Positions 1 through 7,566 of a DNA stretch of 51,363 bases are shown here, piece after piece. The stretch lies in the NCBI RefSeq assembly GCF_001754075.1, contig NZ_MIEH01000037.1, positions 1 to 51,363 of the forward strand. The letters are read 5' to 3'. The stretch is from Merdimonas faecis. Lineage in GTDB: Bacteria; Bacillota; Clostridia; Lachnospirales; Lachnospiraceae. Both the position numbers and the translations under genes were made by a program. Numbering within the stretch: position 1 is the first letter of the stretch; each line of letters begins with the position of its first letter. The notes under the pieces are model-generated. The model was not told the origin of the DNA. It did not search any database and saw only the letters and a program-made list of their open reading frames with translations.

Positions 1-18
1 TACGTCCCCATTTGCGAT

Positions 19-73
19 TTTACATAGATTTAACATTCGCCCTGTTTCAGATTTAACATTCCATCAGTATAGT
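19..73 (+). promoter_or_regulatory. PHO-box-like repeats and promoter of the pst operon
   Basis: TTTACA at 19-24 and TTAACA at 30-35 are separated by exactly 5 nt, and another TTAACA lies at 53-58. This matches the TT(A/T/C)ACA-N5 direct repeats bound by PhoP in Gram-positive bacteria. A -10-like TATAGT lies at 68-73, so the repeats occupy the usual activator/-35 position. No good -35 is present, consistent with an activator-dependent promoter. A response regulator of the PhoP/PhoB type is encoded in the same operon. Inference from motif spacing; no binding data. Confidence 0.6.
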
Positions 74-126
74 ATCCCTTGTGAAGAAGCTAACAAAAAA
101 TTCTGAAACAAAGGAGATTAAGAATT

Positions 127-1050
127 ATGAAATTGAAAAAGTTTATTGCAGTTATGGCAACAGTAGGAATGGTTGCAAGTCTTGCAGTAGGATGTGGCGG
201 ATCTTCCGAAGACACATCTGCTGAGGGAGGAGATGCAGCAGCAGAAGGAAGCAGCGACTGGGATTCTTCCATGGACATCACCATCGTATCCCGTGAGGAT
301 GGATCCGGAACCAGAGGAGCTTTCATTGAGCTGTTCGGAATTGAAGAAGAAGTAGACGGCGAGAAGGTTGATATGACCACAGAAGAAGCACAGATTACAA
401 ACAGCACTTCTGTAATGCTTACTACAGTAGCTGGTGATGATTACGCAATCGGATATGTCTCTCTTGGATCTCTGGATGACAGCGTAAAAGCTCTGAAGAT
501 TGACGGGGCAGAAGCTACAGCAGAGAATATCAAGAGCGGAGATTACAAAGTATCCCGTCCGTTCAACATCGCAACAAAAACAGATATGAACAACCCGACA
601 GCAGAAGACTTTATCTCATTCATCATGAGCCAGGAAGGCCAGGATGTGGTAGCTGAAGAAGGCTATATTCCGCTTGATGGGGCAGAAGCATATGCAGGAG
701 ATGCTCCGGCAGGCAAGGTTGTAGTCGGCGGATCCTCTTCCGTATCTCCTGTTATGGAAAAGCTGATCGAGGCATATGCTGAGGTAAATCCGGATGCAGA
801 GATCGAACTTCAGACAACAGACTCTACCACAGGTATGGAATCTGCAATCAGCGGTGCATATGACATCGGTATGGCTTCCAGAGAAGTAAAAGAAGATGAG
901 CTTTCTGCAGGTCTTGAGGCACAGGTTATCGCAACTGATGGTATTGCAGTAGTCGTAAACAACAACAACCCGACAGATGAACTGACAAGCGATCAGGTAA
1001 AATCTATCTATACGGGCGAAGCTCTTACATGGGATGAGGTAGTAGAGTAA
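127..1050 (+). CDS. pstS: Phosphate ABC transporter substrate-binding lipoprotein PstS (domain halves permuted)
   Basis: Extracellular phosphate-binding lipoprotein feeding the PstCAB importer. It has a lipoprotein signal with lipobox ending at Cys23 and then an acidic low-complexity linker. The phosphate-binding loop SREDGSGTR is at residues 55-63 and the other half, with GGSSSVSPVM at 201-210 and YTG...W at 295-302, comes second. In ordinary PstS the GSSSVSP half is N-terminal and the SRE-GSGTR half follows, so this protein is a circular permutation. At 307 aa it is of normal length. RBS AAGGAG at 111-116. The first gene of pstSCAB-phoU-phoPR; its stop is 1 nt before pstC. Identity is clear despite the order. 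Confidence 0.92.
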   Translation: MKLKKFIAVMATVGMVASLAVGCGGSSEDTSAEGGDAAAEGSSDWDSSMDITIVSREDGSGTRGAFIELFGIEEEVDGEKVDMTTEEAQITNSTSVMLTTVAGDDYAIGYVSLGSLDDSVKALKIDGAEATAENIKSGDYKVSRPFNIATKTDMNNPTAEDFISFIMSQEGQDVVAEEGYIPLDGAEAYAGDAPAGKVVVGGSSSVSPVMEKLIEAYAEVNPDAEIELQTTDSTTGMESAISGAYDIGMASREVKEDELSAGLEAQVIATDGIAVVVNNNNPTDELTSDQVKSIYTGEALTWDEVVE

Positions 1051-1051
1051 T

Positions 1052-1927
1052 ATGAAATCAAAAGCATGGACTGAAAAATTCATGCGGGGAGTGTTCTTCA
1101 TTGCCGCCTGCGCTTCGGTGCTGGCGGTAGCTCTCATTTGTGTGTTCTTATTTGCAAATGGTATCCCCGCAATGTCAGAAATCGGATTCTTAGACTTCCT
1201 GACGGGAAAAATGTGGAAACCTAACAATGACATTTACGGAATTTTCCCGATGATCGTTGGAAGCCTTTATGTAACAGCCGGAGCAATCATTGTCGGTGTT
1301 CCGATCGGAATCCTGACTGCGGTATTCATGGCTTTTTATTGTCCGAAACAGATTTATAAACCACTAAAAACAGCAACGGAGCTTCTGGCAGGGATTCCGT
1401 CAGTTGTATACGGTTTCTTCGGCCTGGTAGTACTGGTGCCTATCATCCGTCAGCTGGGAAGAGACCTGGGATTCGGCGGAAACGGAAGCAGTATGCTGAC
1501 AGCTTCTTTACTTCTGGGTATGATGATTCTGCCAACCATTATCGGTCTTACAGAATCATCTCTCCGCGCAGTGCCGACCCAGTATTATGAAGGAGCCGTG
1601 GCATTGGGAGCAACTCACGAAAGAGCTATTTTCCGTGTAGTTCTTCCGGCGGCAAAATCCGGAACTATTGCGGCGATCGTTCTGGGTGTGGGACGTGCCA
1701 TCGGAGAGACCATGGCGGTAATCATGGTAGCCGGAAACCAGGCAAGAATGCCGCAGGGTATTTTCCGCGGAATCCGTACATTAACAGCAAATATCGTTAT
1801 TGAGATGGGATATGCGACAGACCTTCACAGGGAAGCTCTGATTGCCACCGGCGTGGTACTGTTCGTGTTTATCCTGATCATCAATTTCTGCGTAGCATTA
1901 TTAAACAGGAGGGACAGCCGTGAGTAG
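1052..1927 (+). CDS. pstC: Phosphate ABC transporter permease PstC
   Basis: Inner-membrane permease subunit pairing with PstA to form the phosphate channel. The 291-aa protein has an N-terminal membrane segment at about residues 14-36, then a MetI-like domain with several hydrophobic helices. The cytoplasmic EAA loop, which contacts PstB, is visible as EGAVALGATHERAIFRVVLP near residues 176-195, followed by GRAIGETMAVIMVAG, characteristic of PstC/PstA. It lies directly after pstS and overlaps the start of pstA by 8 nt, indicating translational coupling. Confidence 0.94.
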   Translation: MKSKAWTEKFMRGVFFIAACASVLAVALICVFLFANGIPAMSEIGFLDFLTGKMWKPNNDIYGIFPMIVGSLYVTAGAIIVGVPIGILTAVFMAFYCPKQIYKPLKTATELLAGIPSVVYGFFGLVVLVPIIRQLGRDLGFGGNGSSMLTASLLLGMMILPTIIGLTESSLRAVPTQYYEGAVALGATHERAIFRVVLPAAKSGTIAAIVLGVGRAIGETMAVIMVAGNQARMPQGIFRGIRTLTANIVIEMGYATDLHREALIATGVVLFVFILIINFCVALLNRRDSRE

Positions 1928-2813
1928 TAAAAGCAGTAGCACACAAGCGAAAGGCGTCAATGAAGTGACCCTTGGGCAGAAGTTAAAAAGTTATACAAGA
2001 ACTCCGGGATCCATGGTCGTCATGCTCCTGGTTATGCTGGCCGCAGTTATTACTTTTGCGGTGTTGATCTTTTTGATCGCATATATCCTGGTCAACGGTG
2101 TACCGTACCTTCAGCCGTCTTTGTTTTCGCTGGAATACTCCTCTGAGAATGCATCTTTGATGCCGGCGCTGATCAACACGGTCATCATGACAGCACTGTC
2201 GCTTTTGATCGCGGTTCCGTTTGGAATCTTTTCCGCCATCTTTCTGGTGGAATATGCAAAACGCGGCAACAAATTCGTAGAAGTGATTCGTCTTACAACG
2301 GAGACACTGCAGGGAATTCCGTCCATCGTATACGGTCTGTTCGGAATGTTGTTCTTCGTTACTACCTGTGGGTGGGGCTTTTCCATCCTGGCAGGTGCGT
2401 TTACCCTGTCCATCATGGTGCTGCCGCTGATCATGCGGAGTACAGAGGAAGCATTAAAGGCTGTGCCGGATTCCTACCGGGAAGGAAGCTTCGGACTGGG
2501 AGCAGGAAAGCTCCGTACGGTATTCCGTATCGTACTGCCGTCAGCGGTTCCGGGTATCCTGGCCGGCGTCATCCTGGCTATCGGGCGTATCGTCGGCGAG
2601 ACAGCAGCGCTGATCTACACCGCCGGAACGGTTGCCGATATACCAAGCAGCGTCATGAGTTCCGGACGTACCCTTGCGGTACATATGTATAACCTTGCAA
2701 GTGAAGGTCTGTACATGGATCAGGCATATGCAACCGCGGTCATCCTGCTGGTACTGGTGGTTGGCATTAATACGCTGTCCGGCGTAGTAGCGAAGAGATT
2801 AACGAAAGCGTAG
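1920..2813 (+). CDS. pstA: Phosphate ABC transporter permease PstA
   Basis: Second channel permease of the phosphate importer. It starts at a GTG (1920-1922) inside the end of pstC, preceded by AGGAGG at 1909-1914. The 297-aa product has a hydrophilic N-terminal tail of about 35 residues, a first membrane segment at about 36-62, and a MetI-like domain with the EAA loop (REGSFGLGAGKLRTVFRIVLP, about 189-209) and GRIVGETAALIYTAG. The order pstC-pstA-pstB and the family signatures make the call secure. It ends 12 nt before pstB. Confidence 0.94.
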   Translation: MSSKSSSTQAKGVNEVTLGQKLKSYTRTPGSMVVMLLVMLAAVITFAVLIFLIAYILVNGVPYLQPSLFSLEYSSENASLMPALINTVIMTALSLLIAVPFGIFSAIFLVEYAKRGNKFVEVIRLTTETLQGIPSIVYGLFGMLFFVTTCGWGFSILAGAFTLSIMVLPLIMRSTEEALKAVPDSYREGSFGLGAGKLRTVFRIVLPSAVPGILAGVILAIGRIVGETAALIYTAGTVADIPSSVMSSGRTLAVHMYNLASEGLYMDQAYATAVILLVLVVGINTLSGVVAKRLTKA

Positions 2814-2825
2814 AGAGGGATAACA

Positions 2826-3575
2826 ATGTCAAAATTAAGCATTAAGAATCTGGATCTTTACTACAGCGATTTTAAAGCGCTCAAAGATGTAAATCTGGAG
2901 ATCGAAGAACATAAAATCACAGCATTTATCGGGCCTTCCGGATGTGGAAAGTCCACACTGTTAAAATCCATCAACCGTATGAATGACCTGGTGGAAGGCT
3001 GCCGCATTGAGGGCGAGATCCTCCTTGACGGAAAGAATATTTTCAAAGATATTGATGTAAACGTATTAAGAAAAAGAGTGGGAATGGTGTTCCAGAAACC
3101 AAATCCGTTCCCGATGAGCATTTACGATAACATCGCATATGGTCCCAGGACCCATGGAATCCATTCCAAGGCGAAGCTGGATGATATCGTGGAAAAATCC
3201 CTGCGCGATGCGGCGATCTGGGATGAATGTAAAGACCGCCTGAAAAAAAGCGCTCTTGGCATGTCCGGCGGACAGCAGCAGAGACTGTGTATCGCCAGAG
3301 CCCTTGCAGTACAGCCGGAGGTTCTTCTGATGGATGAGCCCACCAGCGCTCTGGATCCGATTTCCACCTCCAAGATCGAAGACCTTGCGATGGAACTGAA
3401 AAAGGACTATACTATTGTCATGGTAACACATAACATGCAGCAGGCAGTCCGTGTTTCTGACAATACCGCATTTTTCCTGCTGGGTGAAGTCGTAGAGTAC
3501 AATGATACGGAAAAACTATTCTCAATACCGTCAGACAAGAGAACAGAAGACTATATCACAGGGAGGTTCGGTTAA
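2826..3575 (+). CDS. pstB: Phosphate ABC transporter ATP-binding protein PstB
   Basis: Cytoplasmic ATPase driving phosphate import. The 249-aa protein is the usual PstB length. It shows Walker [10 protein letters not shown] (36-44), the PstB hallmark [23 protein letters not shown] signature [15 protein letters not shown], Walker [14 protein letters not shown], and an H-loop [17 protein letters not shown] lies just before the start. phoU follows after 3 nt. All catalytic motifs look intact. Confidence 0.97.
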   Translation: MSKLSIKNLDLYYSDFKALKDVNLEIEEHKITAFIGPSGCGKSTLLKSINRMNDLVEGCRIEGEILLDGKNIFKDIDVNVLRKRVGMVFQKPNPFPMSIYDNIAYGPRTHGIHSKAKLDDIVEKSLRDAAIWDECKDRLKKSALGMSGGQQQRLCIARALAVQPEVLLMDEPTSALDPISTSKIEDLAMELKKDYTIVMVTHNMQQAVRVSDNTAFFLLGEVVEYNDTEKLFSIPSDKRTEDYITGRFG

Positions 3576-3578
3576 ATT

Positions 3579-4232
3579 ATGCGTAATAAATTTGATATGC
3601 AGCTTGGCATGCTGAATGAACAGCTGATCCACATGGGAGAATTGTGCGAACTGGCCATCAACCGTGCAACGAAGGCACTGCAGAACGGCAGCATTGAGGA
3701 AGCAAAAAATGTGATCGATGCAGATCAGGAAATCGATCAGATGGAAAAGGATATTGAGCGTCTGTGCCTGAAACTGCTCCTGCAGCAGCAGCCGGTAGCA
3801 AGAGATTTAAGACAGATTTCCGCTGCTCTTAAGATGATCACGGATATGGAACGTATCGGTGACCAGGCCAGCGATATTGCAGAGATCATCATTTCCGAAA
3901 AGAAGTCTCAGGTAACGGATCTTAAGAAGATCGGAAGTATGTCAGAAGCAGCGGCAAAAATGGTCCGCGACAGTGTTACTTCCTATGTAAATAAGGATCT
4001 GGAGCTGTGCAGACGTGTGATGGAAGCAGATGATGCTGTAGACATCATGTTTGAAGAGACGAAAAAGGAACTGATCGATGCGATTGCAGACAACAAAGGT
4101 GATCAGGGAAAAGAAGCGATCGATCTGATCATGGTTGCCAAATATCTGGAGCGTATCGGAGACCATGCCACCAATATTGCAGAGTGGGTAGAGTTTTCGA
4201 TCACTGGCATCCATAAAGACAGCCAGATTTAA
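3579..4232 (+). CDS. phoU: Phosphate signalling regulator PhoU
   Basis: Cytoplasmic helical-bundle protein that links Pst transporter state to the PhoR-type kinase and restrains phosphate uptake. The 217-aa sequence is two tandem PhoU repeats, each with the conserved acidic/Arg metal-binding signature: D-ERIGDQASDIAE near residues 88-101 and the related ERIGDHATNIAEWV near 189-202. Immediately follows pstB and precedes the two-component genes, the classic arrangement. Confidence 0.95.
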   Translation: MRNKFDMQLGMLNEQLIHMGELCELAINRATKALQNGSIEEAKNVIDADQEIDQMEKDIERLCLKLLLQQQPVARDLRQISAALKMITDMERIGDQASDIAEIIISEKKSQVTDLKKIGSMSEAAAKMVRDSVTSYVNKDLELCRRVMEADDAVDIMFEETKKELIDAIADNKGDQGKEAIDLIMVAKYLERIGDHATNIAEWVEFSITGIHKDSQI

Positions 4233-4251
4233 ATAATTAAGGAGATACAGC

Positions 4252-4926
4252 ATGATATTTTGTGTAGAAGATGACAGCAATATCCGGGAACTCGTCGTAT
4301 ACACGCTTGAAACCACGGGCTTTAAAGCGCGTGGTTTTGAAGATGGAAGAGAATTCCTGGAAGCGCTGGCACTGGAAACCCCGGAGCTGGTGCTGATGGA
4401 CATCATGCTTCCGGGTGATGACGGGCTGGAACTTTTGAAAAAATTAAAGGCGTCTCCCAAGACCCGGGAAATACCGGTGATCATGGTTACGGCCAAGGGT
4501 GCGGAATACGATAAAGTCAAAGGACTGGACCTGGGGGCGGATGATTATGTGACGAAGCCCTTTGGAATGATGGAGCTGGTCTCAAGGATCAAGGCGGTGC
4601 TCAGGCGTACCAGGAAAGATGCCCAGGAGCCTCAGGATATCATTGCAGTCGGCGAGATTGAGATCAACACAAAAAAACACGAGGTAACAGCGGCAGGAGA
4701 AGTGGTGAATCTGACATTGAAGGAATATGAACTTCTGAAGCGGCTGATGAAAAATCCGAATATTGTCATGACCAGAGACTGTCTGCTGGAAGATATCTGG
4801 GGTTATGACTTCGACGGAGAGACCCGTACCGTGGATGTACATGTCCGGACCTTAAGGCAGAAGCTTGGGCCCTGCGGCGAAAAGATTGAAACAGTCCGCG
4901 GCGTCGGATACAGGATGAGTGAGTAG
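4252..4926 (+). CDS. PhoB/PhoP-type response regulator (OmpR family)
   Basis: DNA-binding regulator likely activating the pst promoter under phosphate limitation. Residues 1-115 form a receiver domain with acidic pair E6-D7-D8, phospho-acceptor Asp50 (in LVLMDIMLPG), T81 region VTAKG and Lys-Pro at 'TKPFG'. Residues about 130-224 form an OmpR-type winged helix ending in VDVHVRTLRQKLG and VRGVGYRM. RBS AAGGAG at 4241-4246. Pairs with the kinase 11 nt downstream. Called phoB or phoP in different genomes, so no symbol is forced. Confidence 0.93.
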   Translation: MIFCVEDDSNIRELVVYTLETTGFKARGFEDGREFLEALALETPELVLMDIMLPGDDGLELLKKLKASPKTREIPVIMVTAKGAEYDKVKGLDLGADDYVTKPFGMMELVSRIKAVLRRTRKDAQEPQDIIAVGEIEINTKKHEVTAAGEVVNLTLKEYELLKRLMKNPNIVMTRDCLLEDIWGYDFDGETRTVDVHVRTLRQKLGPCGEKIETVRGVGYRMSE

Positions 4927-4937
4927 GAGCACTGTGG

Positions 4938-6257
4938 ATGAGGCTGAAAACAACGATTCAGAAAAATATGATCTTGATCATTGCAGCAACGCTGGTGATC
5001 GCCTATGCAATGACGACCTTTGTGGTATACCGGCAGACGGTGAGAGTCATGGAGGACGAGGTGCGTCAGGAAGCGGACTACATCTGTACAGCGATTGAGA
5101 TATCCGGCCCTTCCTACCTGGAAGAAATGGATGCAGTCCGTGAAAACACCAGGGTTACCTGGATCACGGAGGACGGCGAGGTTCTGTATGACTCCGGACA
5201 GGATGAAGAGACGGAGATGGAGAATCACGCGGACCGCCCGGAAGTGAAGGAAGCGCTGAAAAATGGGCGGGGAAGTAATGTCAGGCGGTCGGATACCCTG
5301 AATGAGGAAATGTTTTACTATGCGATCCGGCTCTCGGACGGAACGATCCTTCGGGTATCAAAGACCATGGATACGGCTTTCCGGACGGCGCTTAACGTTC
5401 TGCCCGGAATGGGTGTGATTGCCGTAGTGATGCTTCTGCTGGCGACGGCCCTGTCCCGGAACCAGGTGGCAAAGATGATACGACCCATCAATGAGTTAGA
5501 CTTAAATGTCCCTTTGGAAAATGAGATGTACGAGGAATTAACACCATTGCTGAAACGTATTGATGAACAAAACAAACAAAAAGATGCGATCGCGGATATG
5601 CGCAAAGAGTTTTCGGCCAATGTCTCCCATGAGCTGAAGACACCGCTGACCTCTATATCCGGTTATGCAGAGATTATGAAAAACGGCCTTGTAAAGCCGG
5701 AGGATATGAAGGTGTTCTCTGAACGCATTTATAATGAAGCAAGCCGGCTGATCACGCTGGTAGAAGATATTATCAAGCTTTCCAAGCTGGACGAGGGCGC
5801 GATCGAGGTGGAAAAAGAGGATGTGGATCTCTATGAGCTGACCAGGGAGATCGTAAGCCGTCTGGCGCCTCAGGCAGAAAGCCGGAATGTCCATTTAGAG
5901 GTTACTGGTGAAAATGTGATCTATCATGGCGTGCGGCAGATCCTGGATGAGATGATCTATAATATCTGTGAAAATGCAGTCAAATATAATAAAAAAGGCG
6001 GATCGGTCAGTGTCTGGGTAGGAGCTACCCTGAAAGGAAAGAAAGTGATCGTCAGCGATACCGGAATCGGGATCCCCGAAGATCAGCAGGAACGGATCTT
6101 TGAGAGATTCTACCGGGTAGACAAAAGCCATTCAAAGGAGACCGGGGGAACCGGCCTTGGCCTTTCCATTGTAAAGCATGGAGCGATCATGCACAATGCC
6201 CAGATCCATGTGGAGAGCGAAGAAGGCAAAGGAACTAAGATGGAAATTACTTTTTAA
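4938..6257 (+). CDS. phoR: PhoR-type sensor histidine kinase
   Basis: Membrane sensor kinase phosphorylating the adjacent response regulator. Membrane segments lie at about residues 10-31 and 152-172 and flank an extracytoplasmic sensor region. A short HAMP-like linker follows, then a HisKA domain with FSANVSHELKTPLTS (phospho-acceptor His231). The HATPase_c domain carries the N box (NICENAVKYNKKGG), G1 (DTGIGIPEDQ), F box (FERFYRVDKS) and G2 (GTGLGLSIVKH). At 439 aa it lacks the PAS domain found in longer PhoR proteins. The last gene before the 6.3 kb terminator. Confidence 0.92.
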   Translation: MRLKTTIQKNMILIIAATLVIAYAMTTFVVYRQTVRVMEDEVRQEADYICTAIEISGPSYLEEMDAVRENTRVTWITEDGEVLYDSGQDEETEMENHADRPEVKEALKNGRGSNVRRSDTLNEEMFYYAIRLSDGTILRVSKTMDTAFRTALNVLPGMGVIAVVMLLLATALSRNQVAKMIRPINELDLNVPLENEMYEELTPLLKRIDEQNKQKDAIADMRKEFSANVSHELKTPLTSISGYAEIMKNGLVKPEDMKVFSERIYNEASRLITLVEDIIKLSKLDEGAIEVEKEDVDLYELTREIVSRLAPQAESRNVHLEVTGENVIYHGVRQILDEMIYNICENAVKYNKKGGSVSVWVGATLKGKKVIVSDTGIGIPEDQQERIFERFYRVDKSHSKETGGTGLGLSIVKHGAIMHNAQIHVESEEGKGTKMEITF

Positions 6258-6273
6258 GGAAAGAAGAATAGAC

Positions 6274-6324
6274 AGAAGCGTACGCACTGGAGAAGAATCT
6301 CAGGTGCGCACGCTTCTTTTTTTT
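6274..6324 (+). terminator. Rho-independent terminator of the pst-pho operon
   Basis: AGAAGCGT (6274-6281) pairs with ACGCTTCT (6310-6317), extended inward by CGCAC/GTGCG after one mismatch, and is followed by T8 (6317-6324). It sits 17 nt after the phoR stop. Strong hairpin plus U-tract. Confidence 0.9.
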
Positions 6325-6367
6325 CGTAAAAAAATGCGGACTTCCTGCTGGGAATTTAAGATTTATC

Positions 6368-6376
6368 TGATATACT
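6368..6376 (+). promoter_or_regulatory. Extended -10 promoter candidate for the recombinase gene
   Basis: TGATATACT at 6368-6376 fits an extended -10 (TGnTATACT) located downstream of the pst terminator and about 90 nt before the recombinase start. No convincing -35 lies 17 nt upstream. Motif reading only. Confidence 0.4.
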
Positions 6377-6463
6377 ACAAAGTTCATATGCCAAAAGATG
6401 AGGCGGAGCAGGTTATGAAAAACCACTTGTAGAGGCATAATATCACAAAGGAGGAAGCGCAGT

Positions 6464-7318
6464 ATGACGAATACAACATTTTATTTTTCAGAGAAAGACA
6501 TCAGAGAATTCAGGTATTATCTGCAGGAGAGAGAAAATGCGCAGGCAACAATGGAGAAGTACATCAGAGATGTGAGAAATTTTATGGAATACGTGGGAAA
6601 AGGCAGGAAGGTCGATAAAGAAAAGCTGCTCCAGTATAAACAGTGGCTGGTGGAGAATTACGCCATCAGCAGTGCAAATTCGATGATCGTGGCGCTGAAC
6701 CAGTTTTTAATATTCAAGGGGCAGGGCGGACTCAGGCTGAAACGTATACGGACACAGAGGAATGGTATGCTGAATGTGGATAAAACGCTTGAAAGGGAGG
6801 AATTTTTAAGACTTGTGCGGACGGCCCGCGGTCAGGGAAAAGAGCAGATTGCCATGATCATGGAAACCATGTGCGCCACCGGGATCCGGGTAAGCGAACT
6901 GAAATTTTTCCGTGTAGAAAACCTAAAAAGCGGAATGATCCGGGTATGGAACAAAGGCAAATATCGTATCGTGATCCTGCCGGAAGTTCTAAGAAAAAAG
7001 CTTCTGGCCTATGCAGGAAAACACAGGATCCGCTCCGGAATGATCTTCTGCACCAGGACCGGACGTGAAAAGAACCGTTCCAACATCTGGAGGGAAATGA
7101 AGAAAATCTCCGAGCTGGCCGGAGTCAGACTTGAAAAGGTATTTCCCCATAATCTGAGACATTTATTTGCCCGTACTTTTTATAAAATGACAAAAGATCT
7201 GATCAACCTGGCAGACATACTGGGGCACAGCAGTGTAGAGGTGACACGGATCTATACGTCGGATAGTATTAACGAATGGCGAAGAAACCTGGACAGGATG
7301 GAAATCCTGGAAGAATAA
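6464..7318 (+). CDS. Tyrosine recombinase (XerC/D-like), probable DNA invertase
   Basis: Site-specific recombinase of the phage-integrase family, 284 aa. An N-terminal SAM-like arm-binding domain covers about residues 10-85 and a catalytic domain about 105-280. The catalytic set is complete: Arg142 (ATGIRVSEL), Lys164 or Lys166, His229-x-x-Arg232 (HNLRH), His255 (LGHSS) and nucleophile Tyr264 (RIYT). RBS AAGGAGG at 6449-6455. The stop codon touches the left arm of an inverted repeat flanking about 190 bp just upstream of the capsule locus. That placement suggests it inverts this segment and phase-varies the capsule. A chromosomal XerC-like housekeeping role is less likely given this context. 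No phage genes are nearby. Confidence 0.88.
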   Translation: MTNTTFYFSEKDIREFRYYLQERENAQATMEKYIRDVRNFMEYVGKGRKVDKEKLLQYKQWLVENYAISSANSMIVALNQFLIFKGQGGLRLKRIRTQRNGMLNVDKTLEREEFLRLVRTARGQGKEQIAMIMETMCATGIRVSELKFFRVENLKSGMIRVWNKGKYRIVILPEVLRKKLLAYAGKHRIRSGMIFCTRTGREKNRSNIWREMKKISELAGVRLEKVFPHNLRHLFARTFYKMTKDLINLADILGHSSVEVTRIYTSDSINEWRRNLDRMEILEE

Positions 7319-7341
7319 CAACATAATGTTAATTATGTAGT
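7318..7341 (+). repeat. Left inverted recombination site
   Basis: A 24-bp quasi-palindrome with 10-bp arms ACAACATAAT / ATTATGTAGT around a 4-bp centre GTTA. It is the inverted partner of the site at 7528-7551, whose centre is TAAC, the reverse complement. Positions 7318-7338 match the reverse complement of 7531-7551 at 20 of 21 bases. Arms around a short asymmetric centre are the usual form of a tyrosine-recombinase crossover site. Confidence 0.75.
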
Positions 7342-7527
7342 AAAACTTCTTTATTAAAAGGAATCTTTCTTTTTACCTTCTATAGTTTATATCAGTGAAA
7401 TATGATTGTCAACAGATGTAAAGCAACTTTAGCCGCGATATGTAGAGAAAATCCTGGCAGCTATGGAAGCCATTGTCTACATTAGATATAAATTGCAATT
7501 AAAATTATACAATTATGCCCTGATACA
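7342..7527. promoter_or_regulatory. Putative invertible promoter segment upstream of the capsule locus
   Basis: This 186-bp AT-rich stretch has no coding potential and is bounded by two inverted 24-bp sites beside a tyrosine recombinase. The clearest promoter within it reads leftward in this copy; inversion would aim it at the AP2 gene and cpsB onward. I see no convincing rightward sigma-A promoter in the present orientation. Architecture is seen directly; inversion and capsule control are inferred. Confidence 0.7.
7384..7412 (-). promoter_or_regulatory. Leftward promoter inside the invertible segment
   Basis: On the minus strand a perfect -35 TTGACA (7412-7407) is followed by 17 nt and TAAACT (7389-7384) as -10. 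An alternative -10, TATAAA, has 15-nt spacing. As drawn it transcribes toward the recombinase 3' end, antisense to it. After inversion it would start about 75 nt upstream of the GTG at 7567. Confidence 0.6.
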
Positions 7528-7551
7528 ACAACATAATTAACATTTTGTTGT
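7528..7551 (-). repeat. Right inverted recombination site
   Basis: 24 bp with arms ACAACATAAT / ATTTTGTTGT around centre TAAC, the inverse of the left site at 7318-7341. It ends 1 nt before the AAAGGGG ribosome site of the next gene, so recombination here would leave the gene's translation signals unchanged. Confidence 0.75.
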
Positions 7552-7566
7552 AAAGGGGAAATTGCT

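Noticed and set aside
616-1233. 205-codon minus-strand open frame over pstS/pstC
   Set aside because: Antisense to clear Pst genes; Cys/His-rich random-looking protein; no RBS.
6178-6432. 84-codon frame at the phoR end
   Set aside because: Overlaps phoR and runs through the terminator hairpin; a shadow.
7473-7511. Rightward promoter in the invertible segment
   Set aside because: TTGTCT and TATACA words exist but spacing is wrong for each pair tried; weaker than the minus-strand TTGACA.
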